Shown: piece after piece, positions 57,634 to 64,000 of the stretch
Position numbering within the stretch: position 1 is the stretch's first letter
Layout of the letters: every line of letters begins with the position of its first letter
Origin: DASWZN01 sp963841635
GTDB lineage: Bacteria; Acidobacteriota; Terriglobia; Bryobacterales; Bryobacteraceae
Length of the DNA stretch: 64,000 nucleotides
Direction of reading: 5' to 3'
NCBI GenBank assembly: GCA_963841635.1
Contig: CAWJDO010000002.1
Location: 186,001 to 250,000, forward strand
Program-made: the position numbers and the translations under genes
Notes under the pieces: model-generated
What the model was told of the DNA's origin: nothing
Database searches by the model: none
What the model saw: the letters and a program-made list of their open reading frames with translations, nothing else

Positions 57634-58230
57634 CTACTGCGGCCCGAGATACAGGACATGGACGTACGTGCCCAGCCTGGTGTTGTAGGCCAGGTAGTAG
57701 CCCGGGTGGTCCGGGTCGTCATAGAGGACGATGTCGTCCGCGTCCCAGTTCCAGCCGTCACAGTAGCCAATGTCGAAGGGCGCCACGGAGAAGAGAAAGC
57801 CACCGAACCAGAAGCGCGACGGGCCTCCCCCTCCCAGGTGGAAGACGTGGCGGGGCCCGAAGCCGCCCCGAAAACGGCCATGCTCCCAGGGATGGTCGAC
57901 GTGATAGCGGGCATCATCGCGGCCGGTGTCGTGCCCCACCCAAACCTTGCCCCGATCGACGTGAGGGGCGTTAGGATGCCCGGGTTCGTTGTCAAAGTGG
58001 CGATCCTCGGGGTGGCCGCCGTTCCCATGCCCTTGTTCCTCGTGGCGCTCCTGCGGACGCGCGGCGGGCGGAGCGTTATGCATTGGTTTTGGACCGTGAG
58101 CCGGAGCGCGGCCCGGAGTGTAACCACCGTGAGGTTGCCCATGGCCCTTTTCCTGACCCTTTCCCTGAGCGAAGGCAACGCCATAGGTGGTCAGAGCCAG
58201 CATGGCAGCAAAGCACACCACAGTTTTCAT
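57634..58230 (-). CDS. secreted His/Gly/Pro-rich protein of unknown function
   Basis: A 198-residue protein with a signal peptide (AMLALTTYGVAFAQ), a low-complexity middle rich in His, Gly and Pro (residues 22-110), and an ordered C-terminus with Trp/Tyr/Asp-rich segments (DIGYCDGWNWDADDIVLYDD, then YYLAYNTRLGTYVHVLYLG). The His-rich part may bind metal. No family is recognised. Confidence 0.6.
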   Translation of the reverse strand: MKTVVCFAAMLALTTYGVAFAQGKGQEKGHGQPHGGYTPGRAPAHGPKPMHNAPPAARPQERHEEQGHGNGGHPEDRHFDNEPGHPNAPHVDRGKVWVGHDTGRDDARYHVDHPWEHGRFRGGFGPRHVFHLGGGGPSRFWFGGFLFSVAPFDIGYCDGWNWDADDIVLYDDPDHPGYYLAYNTRLGTYVHVLYLGPQ

Positions 58231-58404
58231 AGCATCCCCCTTGCGCTTATGGTGCCGAGCAACTCAGGTGCCAATCCACCAACACGGGGTCCTGCTGGCG
58301 GGCATCGCATGTATGACCAAGCCGGACAAGCACTTGCGGCCAAATGCAGCGGGCGCCTAGCAGCCCCGCCCCCGGGTAACTCGAAGCAAACGTGCGGGCG
58401 CGAT
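58231..58404. other. intergenic stretch
   Basis: The 174-bp gap between two minus-strand genes carries the upstream region of the secreted protein gene. I see no clear promoter, hairpin or gene; composition is uniform and GC-rich. Confidence 0.4.
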
Positions 58405-58809
58405 TTACCGGCTCGGGGAGTTTCGTCCGCGTAGCGGGCGGCCCTCGGTGGTCGATGGCCGATGGGGAGCGCGGGGCTTCGGGGGCAGGCCCATCGTCAT
58501 CAGAGCACGGGGGTTGTGCGTCGCTGGGTTCATGGTGAAATCTTTGATTTTGGGGCGGGGCGTCGAGTTTGGTCGATGGTGGATGGTCGATGGTGGATGG
58601 AATTCGGGGGGCTTCGGGGGAGGGCCCATCGTCATCAGGGCACGGGGGTTGTGCATCGCTGGGTTCATGGTGAAATTTTTGATTTTGGGGCGGGGCGCGA
58701 GGAGTTCCAGGGTTCGGCGGAGGGCGCGGACGCGGGTGCGTCCCTCGGAGATGACGGGTCTGCGGGACTTCTTGGCGGAGGAAGAATCGATGCGTTCTTT
58801 GGTAGACAT
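58405..58809 (-). CDS. low-complexity protein with an internal duplication
   Basis: About 134 residues from the ATG at 58809 (upstream frame open to 58935 without a better start). The N-terminus STKERIDSSSAKKSRRPVIS is basic. A ~30-residue block (PRPKIKDFTMNPATHNPRAL, then MTMG) occurs twice, encoded by two ~90-bp direct repeats. Between them is the 30-bp sequence shared with 28939-28968. It may be a real small protein, but the repeats could equally be non-coding; codon constraint is not proven. Confidence 0.4.
   Translation of the reverse strand: MSTKERIDSSSAKKSRRPVISEGRTRVRALRRTLELLAPRPKIKNFTMNPAMHNPRALMTMGPPPKPPEFHPPSTIHHRPNSTPRPKIKDFTMNPATHNPRALMTMGLPPKPRAPHRPSTTEGRPLRGRNSPSR
58472..58697. 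repeat. direct duplication of ~90 bp with 30-bp spacer repeat
   Basis: 58472-58561 and about 58607-58697 are nearly identical (a few substitutions, one indel). The gap holds GGTCGATGGTGGAT twice (58571-58600), the exact reverse complement of 28939-28968, and a degenerate copy occurs at about 58448-58465 next to the first block. So the unit that was duplicated probably is ~90 bp plus this short repeat. Confidence 0.8.
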
Positions 58810-58923
58810 GGGGCCCCTAAGGCGGCGTGCCTGAGGGGAGGGTAACGCGAGGTGGGGCGCCTGGCGGGGGGCCGATTCTTCTAAGGGATTGAAAAGCAGG
58901 GAGATTAAGTGGCAAAAACTTAC

Positions 58924-58952
58924 TTGACAAATCAAGCTGCTGTGGATAATCT
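58924..58952 (+). promoter_or_regulatory. consensus-like sigma-70 promoter
   Basis: TTGACA (58924-58929), a 17-bp spacer and TAATCT (58947-58952), the best -35/-10 match seen in the window. Transcription would begin near 58960, ~165 bp before the small gene at 59124. The leader contains a hairpin GGTG/CACC at about 59058-59074, so a structured 5' region or short RNA is possible. Confidence 0.6.
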
Positions 58953-59123
58953 AGTGAACAACGTGACAGGCTCGGAACTATAGGCGTAGACGGTCTGATT
59001 CTGCTTTATACTGAGGGCGCGTGTGAAGACTGAACTTCGCACGGCTTGGTAGTTGTGGTGCTAGAACACCGCAACGGCCTTTCTGCCGTGGCTAGTCGTA
59101 GTGTATCACGACGGAAAGGCGAG

Positions 59124-59321
59124 ATGGGAAGGTACTTCGTGAGCGAACAAGAAGAAGCCTTGGCGATGAAGCAGGCCGTAGATGCGCACAAAGCTGCCGT
59201 TGAGGCCTGCGCCCTGCTCTCTGAGCAAATGAACCGCCTAGCCCGACTTTCGCAGTTGGGGGCCCGAGCGACACCTAAGCCATTAAGAATCAGTGCAGGC
59301 GATCAAAAGGTCTTCACCACA
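59124..59321 (+). pseudogene. small gene interrupted by the IS1634-like element
   Basis: From an ATG with GGAAAGGCGAG upstream, 66 codons encode a helical protein (GRYFVSEQEEALAMKQAVDA, HKAAVEACALLSEQMNRLAR). At 59309-59321 it reaches GGTCTTCACCACA, which is repeated at 61166-61178. If the DNA between is removed, the frame continues for 12 codons (AVLRFSDCRQKA) to a TAG at 61215-61217, giving a 78-residue protein. Function unknown. Confidence 0.6.
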
Positions 59322-61165
59322 AACCCGGGCTATCGACCAGCCTCGGCGACCGCTCGGAGGGCGGGTTCCGCGGTGATCCGCGGAGGTGGTTGCGCGGGCA
59401 GCTCGAGCTTGAGCTTGTCGAGGACCAACTGGGCATCTCTCTCCGGCTGCGTGTAGCGGGGGAGAATCAGCCAGCGTCCGTCGACGGTGGGAATGTACAC
59501 GTCGATCATCTGAATGTTCGCCAGCGCGCCCATCACGGCCGCTGGCGTCAGCCCCGGCGCGTGAATCATGAGCCGGTTCTTCAACGTCACTTGAAGACAG
59601 TAGGCCAGGAAGGCGACCAAGATGTGAGCGTCGGCGCGATGCTCCAGTTGATGCCGGATGGGCCGAATCCCGAGCTCGCTTTTCAGGCTTCGAAAAACGG
59701 ATTCGATCTGGGTCAGTTGCACGTAGCGCGACCACAACACCGTGGGGTCGCCGCCGGCCAGGTTGGAGCGCAGTAAGTAGTGTCCGTCGCGCAACTCCGC
59801 CTCTTTGAGCTTGACCTTGTCCACGTGGAATCGAAAGGTCTCCCGCGTCACCGGCTGCCGGGACTCCGGCAGTTGGATCTTCACGAAGCCGAAGGCGCGG
59901 CCCGCCTCGGTCTTGGCGGCGCCGATCCGCAGCAACAACTGATCGCGCGCCGGCAGGCTGCGCCGCATGGCGCGAAGTTTTCGCAGCAGCCGCGCCAGCC
60001 TCTTGCGCCGCATGGCGACCTCTTTGGCCTGGCGGCCCTCGCTCTTGGCCAGCACGTAAAGCTCGCCGTCCTGCTCGAACAGTTTCACCTCGACCGAGTC
60101 GCGAACCTTCTGCCAGGGCAAATCCAGCCACTTCTTCTCGTGCTGCTTGATCTTGCTCTTGGACGTTCCCACCAGGTAGTAGACCGTGCGCGCCGGGTCG
60201 CGCATCTCGGCCAGAATCGCCTCGGTCGGGATGCCCCGGTCCATGACCCACATCCGCTTCGCCTTCCCGTAGGTCTTCTCGATTTTGTCGAGGAACCCTC
60301 GCAGTGTGGTGCAGTCGGTGGTGTTGCCGTCCATCACTTCGTAGGCCAGTGGGAAGCCGTCGGTGGTCACCACCAGCGCCACCACTACCTGCAAGCAATC
60401 CGGCCGGCCGTCGCGGCTGTAGCCGCGCTTAGCCTTGGGGTTCTCTTCCATGGCGCCTTCGAAATACGTGCTCGTCAAATCGTAGAGCAGCACTTCGAAG
60501 TCGGCTTGAAACAGGTCCGCCCACTTTTGTCTCAACCACACGAACAGATCCTGCTTGTGCTCCAGCACCCGGTCCAGACAACGATACAGCCGGTCCTTTT
60601 CGGCGGCCGCATAGTCGACGTTCAGTAACTCGTCCATGGCGGTGGAAAGAAACCACTGCCGATGCACACGCCACTCGCTGGCCGGATCGAGCAGATGGTT
60701 CACCACCAGCAGTTCCAGCACCTTCTCCCATCTCACGGCCTCGCGGCCGTCCGGCAAGCGCCGCTGCCAAAACTCGTCGAGTCCCAGTTGACGCCAGATT
60801 TCGCAAGCCAGCCAGCAGTTGCCGAACAGGCGCGGCCGCCGCAGTTCCAGTCCGCTCAGCCTCACCTGCAGGCTGTCGACGGCATCTTCGGGAATCTCGC
60901 GATCGTCGGGGAACAGGCTGAGGTTGCGAGAACGCTGCTGCTGCTCGTCGAAGACCTCGAGGGTCTTGCGCCAGGCGGCTTGCTGAGAGTCGTTCACTTC
61001 ACCCAGGTAGAGGACCGTGCGTTGCGCCGTCTTGCCCGAAGACAGTCGCCGGTTTTCCACCACGCTAAAGTAGCGGTGATCCTTGCCGTCCTTCCTGCGG
61101 TTGGTGCGGCGCAAGAACATGGAAGCAGCAGAATGCCAGAAAAAGGTCCGAAGTGGAAGAGGGTA
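59322..61165 (-). mobile_element. IS1634-like insertion sequence
   Basis: The element holds one transposase gene and is flanked by a 13-bp direct repeat GGTCTTCACCACA (59309-59321 and 61166-61178), taken as a target duplication. IS1634-family elements are known for long and variable duplications. Terminal inverted repeats are weak by eye (AACCC / TACCC), so the exact ends could be off by a few bases. Confidence 0.65.
59330..61120 (-). CDS. IS1634-family DDE transposase
   Basis: A 596-residue transposase from the ATG at 61120 (FLRRTNRRKDGKDHRYFSVV is the usual family start; the frame up to 61177 is open but reads into the element's end). Catalytic region: LLYDLTSTYFEG (first D), WVMDRGIPTE (second D), and TQIESVFRSLKSELGIRPIR (E and Y-x-R). 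All acidic residues are kept, and the gene is full length, so the element may be active. Confidence 0.9.
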   Translation of the reverse strand: MFLRRTNRRKDGKDHRYFSVVENRRLSSGKTAQRTVLYLGEVNDSQQAAWRKTLEVFDEQQQRSRNLSLFPDDREIPEDAVDSLQVRLSGLELRRPRLFGNCWLACEIWRQLGLDEFWQRRLPDGREAVRWEKVLELLVVNHLLDPASEWRVHRQWFLSTAMDELLNVDYAAAEKDRLYRCLDRVLEHKQDLFVWLRQKWADLFQADFEVLLYDLTSTYFEGAMEENPKAKRGYSRDGRPDCLQVVVALVVTTDGFPLAYEVMDGNTTDCTTLRGFLDKIEKTYGKAKRMWVMDRGIPTEAILAEMRDPARTVYYLVGTSKSKIKQHEKKWLDLPWQKVRDSVEVKLFEQDGELYVLAKSEGRQAKEVAMRRKRLARLLRKLRAMRRSLPARDQLLLRIGAAKTEAGRAFGFVKIQLPESRQPVTRETFRFHVDKVKLKEAELRDGHYLLRSNLAGGDPTVLWSRYVQLTQIESVFRSLKSELGIRPIRHQLEHRADAHILVAFLAYCLQVTLKNRLMIHAPGLTPAAVMGALANIQMIDVYIPTVDGRWLILPRYTQPERDAQLVLDKLKLELPAQPPPRITAEPALRAVAEAGR

Positions 61166-61323
61166 GGTCTTCACCACAGCGGTTTTGAGATTCTCGGATT
61201 GCAGGCAAAAGGCTTAGGGCCGGCTGAACCGGAAAAACGGGCCTGAACTGCGTGCGTTTGTCAACTTGATTTGGCCCCTTTTGATACTCTGATTTGGCCC
61301 CACCTGTGTTTGCCTGATTCTTC

Positions 61324-61380
61324 CCGTTTTGGCCCTGACGGAAGGAGCCCGTAGGGCGACTGGAGTTAGGGCCAAAACGG
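61324..61380. repeat. inverted repeat near IS21 end
   Basis: CCGTTTTGGCCCTGAC and GTTAGGGCCAAAACGG pair over 16 bp with one mismatch and a 25-base loop. It lies between the element's end and the last gene, and could terminate transcription within the element or serve as part of the transposase-binding end. Confidence 0.6.
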
Positions 61381-61440
61381 TTCGCCGTCGCCGCCCCCTA
61401 GCTCGGCTGATTCCGGCATTGCCTCTCCGCCCGGTGGTCG

Positions 61441-61782
61441 CTAAAATGGCGACTCCGGCTCGCTCCCTTCCGGATCGAACGTGTGTTCAAACGGCAAACG
61501 CTCCGTCGCCCTGCTCGATCCCAGTACGACCTGAAACTCCGTCTGATTGGCGCCCAGACAATCCAGCTTCACAACCTGGGCCAGCCTGCTTTCCACCCAC
61601 CGCCGCCCCTCATCATGGCTGTGTTCGGCCTGGTGGCCGATCTCCAACGCCCGCTGGAATGCCGTATCGCGATCCTCACTCAGGAAGATGTGGACCGCCT
61701 CCTCCCACTGGCGTAGCCCTTCTTTGCCCTCCACCATCACGGCCCAACGAAGGTGCGCGTAATACCACTGCCGGCGGTTCAT
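61441..61782 (-). CDS. small accessory protein of IS21 element (DUF4288-like)
   Basis: A 113-residue protein from the ATG at 61782, which overlaps the istB stop (ATGA). WYYAHLRWAVMVEGKEG, then FLSEDRDTAFQRALEIGHQA, fits the DUF4288 pattern (aromatic start, ED-x2-A-F-x-A helix). Canonical IS21 elements have only istA and istB, so this is a coupled third gene; its role in transposition or as a passenger is unknown. Confidence 0.6.
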   Translation of the reverse strand: MNRRQWYYAHLRWAVMVEGKEGLRQWEEAVHIFLSEDRDTAFQRALEIGHQAEHSHDEGRRWVESRLAQVVKLDCLGANQTEFQVVLGSSRATERLPFEHTFDPEGSEPESPF

Positions 61783-62549
61783 GCCTTGCCGCCTTTCTTC
61801 GCCAGCGTTCTCCGGAACCGGTAGGATTCGTCCCCGGTCTCGATAATGTTGGCCTGGTCCGTCAACCGGTCCAACATCGCCTTGCATAACCGCGCATTGG
61901 GAAACTTGGTGGTCCATTCGGAGAAGGGTAAGTTCGTTGTCACAATCACCGCCGCTCGCTCGGCGCGTCCCGCGATGACCTGAAACAGCAACTCCGCCGC
62001 GGCATCCGGCATCACCACGTAACCCAGTTCGTCGATCACGATCAGGTCGTAGCGCGTCCAGCGATTCCGCACGCGCGTCAGCTCCAACTGGTTCTTGGCT
62101 TCGATCAGCTCGGTCACCATTTCCGCCGCCGTCGTAAACCGCACCCGCTTGTGCTGCCGGCACGCGGCCACCGCCAACGCGGTGGCCAAGTGCGTCTTCC
62201 CGGTCCCCGTTTCTCCCAGAAAAATGACCGGCTCCTTGCGCGCCAGATATCCGCCCTCGCTCAGATTCCTCATCACCGCCACGGAAATATGCGGCGCCAC
62301 TTGGAAGTCGAACTCCTCCATCGTCTTCACCGCCGGGAAGTGCGCTTCCTGAATCCTCCGCGCCATCGCCCTGTGGTCGCGTTCCTCTACTTCCGCTGCC
62401 AGCAGCGCCTCCAGATAACTCAGATGCGATTGCTTCTCTTTCACCGCTTCTTCGGCCAGGCGCGCAAACTGATCGCCCAGCGTGGGCAATCGCAGTTGTT
62501 TGGCGTACTGTTGGATCGCCGCCTGCAGGACCGGCTTGGTGGCGCTCAT
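61779..62549 (-). CDS. istB: IstB-like ATP-binding transposition helper
   Basis: A 256-residue AAA+ ATPase: Walker A PVIFLGETGTGKTHLATAL, Walker B DLIVIDELGYVV, sensor AVIVTTNLPFSEW. IstB loads and activates the IstA transposase at the target. The ATG overlaps the istA stop (ATGA), and its stop overlaps the small accessory gene. Confidence 0.95.
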   Translation of the reverse strand: MSATKPVLQAAIQQYAKQLRLPTLGDQFARLAEEAVKEKQSHLSYLEALLAAEVEERDHRAMARRIQEAHFPAVKTMEEFDFQVAPHISVAVMRNLSEGGYLARKEPVIFLGETGTGKTHLATALAVAACRQHKRVRFTTAAEMVTELIEAKNQLELTRVRNRWTRYDLIVIDELGYVVMPDAAAELLFQVIAGRAERAAVIVTTNLPFSEWTTKFPNARLCKAMLDRLTDQANIIETGDESYRFRRTLAKKGGKA

Positions 62550-64000
62550 TGGATCACCTCCGTCGCCGCCCAGTTCGGCCGTAACCGTTCGTAGTCCTCC
62601 AGACTCGGCTGCGGCCGGTCATAACGGCTCAGCACCCCGATGTCTACCTGTTTGGCCACCGGCCGCTGCTCCGGGCTAGGGACGTTCAACAGATAGCGGA
62701 TCGCCCCTACGTTCGAACAGCCCAGTTCCAACGCCTCTTCCACCGCTCGCCGCACTGGCCCCGCGCCATATTCGCGGCCCAGCAGCAGAACGTCGATCAT
62801 GGCTCGCGTTCCGGCCTGCTTGCCCTCCCGCTCCTTCAGCACTCCCCAAAACCGGTCGTAGCTGGCGGGCCAACGTCCTTGCGCGCGGCACTGCTCCAGT
62901 GCCGTCGATCCGGCCAGGGCTCCCGGCTTCTTCGTCAGCGCGTCCAGGTAATGCTCCAGTTCCAGCACCTTCTTATGCCGCCCATAGCAGCGTTCGTGCC
63001 GGGCCACGCACTTGGCCTGATACCAGATCTCCACGTACGCCGAGTAGACCTTTACCTGGACTGAAGTGCCCACCGGCAGTGGCGCCGAATAGAAGTTCGT
63101 CAGCGCCTTCGCGCACCCGCTGGCATTGATCTCCGGGAAATGCAAAGAGGCCAGATCGAAGCCCTCCACGGCCAGAGGCAGAAGATGTTCCCGTTCGGCG
63201 ATCATCCCCGCGCCGATGGTTTGTGCGCGGCCCGCGATCACCCGGTTCTGCTCTTGGCGCGATCCCGCCGCCAGCAGCAGGTTCAACTCCTCCAAGTGCT
63301 GCACGCTCGGCACCGGCACCAGATAGTTCCGCCGGAACTGGCCTCCTTCGCCCTCCACGCCTCCTTTCTCGTGCCCCTCGCCGGGCGTGCAGAACTCCGA
63401 GGCGAATCCCCAGTGCGAGCGAAAACCGATGAACCGCGCGGTTTCTTCCCGTTGATGGCCGCGCAGGATCTTCTTCACGGCGCTCTTCAGGTTGTCGTAA
63501 CGCAAAACGCGGAACACGCCGCCGAAATAGGCGAAAGCCAGCTCGTGCGCTTCCAGAAACGCTTGCTGGGTGGCGTGCGGATAAGCTCGGTGAAAGGCGC
63601 CGCCGCTGGCCATGCTGCGCAAGCAGAACACGTAAGTCTTGCGGACCTCGCCGTCAAACTCGGCCCAGCCTTCGTACCAATCCACCTGCGCCTCGCCACC
63701 GAACTGGTAAGACTGCGGCACGAACGTTTCATGCCCCAGCAGACCCATGGCTGCCTTTCGGGCGCGCACATACCGGCGAACCGTCGATTCCGCCACTTCG
63801 GCTTCGGGCAACTCGCGGCGCAGCCGCATCCAGATCCGGTGTGCCGTATGCCGCTGCTTTCTGGGCGCCTTGCGGTCGGCTTCCAGGATCGCGTCGATAA
63901 ACGGGATCGCCGGCGCCAGCTTCGGCCGCTCGCGTTCCGGAACTTTGCGTTCCGCAGGCATCGCGCTGGCCATCGCCTTCCGCACCTCTCGCCGGTGTAC
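62546..64000 (-). CDS. istA: IstA-like transposase (5' partial)
   Basis: At least 484 residues; the frame is open to the window edge (HRREVRKAMASAMPAERK), so the N-terminal helix-turn-helix is missing. The DDE core is seen: EAQVDWYEGWAEFDG (first D), VLRYDNLKSAVKK (second D), GHEKGGVEGEGGQFRRNYLV (E). C-terminal region as in IS21 IstA. Probably functional if complete outside. Confidence 0.93.
   Translation of the reverse strand, partial: VHRREVRKAMASAMPAERKVPERERPKLAPAIPFIDAILEADRKAPRKQRHTAHRIWMRLRRELPEAEVAESTVRRYVRARKAAMGLLGHETFVPQSYQFGGEAQVDWYEGWAEFDGEVRKTYVFCLRSMASGGAFHRAYPHATQQAFLEAHELAFAYFGGVFRVLRYDNLKSAVKKILRGHQREETARFIGFRSHWGFASEFCTPGEGHEKGGVEGEGGQFRRNYLVPVPSVQHLEELNLLLAAGSRQEQNRVIAGRAQTIGAGMIAEREHLLPLAVEGFDLASLHFPEINASGCAKALTNFYSAPLPVGTSVQVKVYSAYVEIWYQAKCVARHERCYGRHKKVLELEHYLDALTKKPGALAGSTALEQCRAQGRWPASYDRFWGVLKEREGKQAGTRAMIDVLLLGREYGAGPVRRAVEEALELGCSNVGAIRYLLNVPSPEQRPVAKQVDIGVLSRYDRPQPSLEDYERLRPNWAATEVIQ

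Larger units (their letters stand above)
61259..64000 (-). mobile_element. IS21-like element, right part only
   Basis: Left boundary on the map at TGTCAACTTGATTTGGCCCC (61259-61278), followed by a second CTGATTTGGCCCC at 61289-61301, the multiple terminal repeats of IS21. It contains, in transcription order, istA (cut by the window end), istB and a small third gene. An inverted repeat (61324-61339 and 61365-61380, one mismatch) lies beside the end. The other end is outside the window. Confidence 0.8.

Noticed and set aside
54810..57974. 1054-codon open frame on the plus strand opposite ccmE-ccmF-ccmH
   Set aside because: It is the antisense of well-supported ccm genes, full of low-complexity His/Gln/Glu; no start signal.
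58231..58404. Riboswitch before the secreted protein gene
   Set aside because: No known aptamer motif could be recognised by eye.
61259..61301. A second separate IS between the IS1634 and IS21 elements
   Set aside because: The repeated TGATTTGGCCCC is explained as the multiple terminal repeats of IS21.

Overview
The window is a GC-rich bacterial chromosome segment, probably from an acidobacterium of the Solibacter/Bryobacter type. This placement is an inference. It rests on a PadR regulator directly before a very long MacB/FtsX-like orphan permease with an acidobacterial-style N-terminus, on many ECF-type zinc-finger anti-sigma-like proteins, on a system I cytochrome c maturation operon with a CXXXY-type CcmE and an atypical CcmH, and on many short palindromic repeats between genes. 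No rRNA is present; one tRNA-Glu(TTC) is. No 16S or phylogenetic marker was available.

Layout. 1-6.2 kb: end of a sigma factor with its anti-sigma factor and an LTxxQ periplasmic protein, a methyltransferase, a secreted unknown, a degraded ABC ATPase fused to a Wzt-like C-terminal domain, a tandem pair of 69-residue paralogs, tRNA-Glu and a STAS protein. 6.4-13.2 kb: a four-gene DevC/DevA/DevB/NodT-type exporter operon convergent with a GAF-GAF-sigma54 activator. 13.3-20.2 kb: AhpD-like protein, radical SAM protein, three ICMT/PEMT-like membrane methyltransferases, a cupin, a FecR protein with a His/Gly repeat tail, a class I methyltransferase and a secreted DinB protein. 20.4-28.9 kb: PadR plus orphan permease, a YhaM-like nuclease with a SurA-like foldase, an HD protein coupled to a DUF4143 ATPase, and purA. 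29-32.2 kb: a split transketolase followed by a histidine kinase/response regulator pair. 32.3-43.6 kb: a REP-associated transposase unit, an MFS transporter, a TonB-dependent receptor, NUDIX, IscU/NifU-like, M49 and beta-CASP proteins, and an M28-like protein with altered active-site residues. 43.7-50 kb: SIR2-like and DJ-1-like pair, a wrecked ABC-2 exporter, a uronate isomerase relative, mazEF, an oxidoreductase and a decayed TacAT module. 50.1-57.6 kb: the ccm operon, read on the minus strand. 57.6-64 kb: secreted and low-complexity proteins, then an IS1634-like element inserted in a small gene and an IS21-like element that runs off the window.

How the parts relate. The ccm operon (ccmE-F-H, zinc-ribbon protein, carboxypeptidase-regulatory-like protein, ccmA-B-C-D, PA14 protein) is tightly packed with repeated ATGA overlaps and is the most coherent pathway here. 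The most unusual theme is the repeat landscape. One REP family, a family of small double palindromes and a hairpin family recur through the window. Individual copies have entered coding sequence: one forms a linker in the ccm zinc-ribbon protein, one supplies the C-terminus and stop codon of a transporter, and one 105-bp insertion with an apparent 8-bp target duplication sits between the start codon and the signal peptide of a ccm operon protein. A RAYT-type transposase flanked by inverted copies of the same REP is a plausible source.
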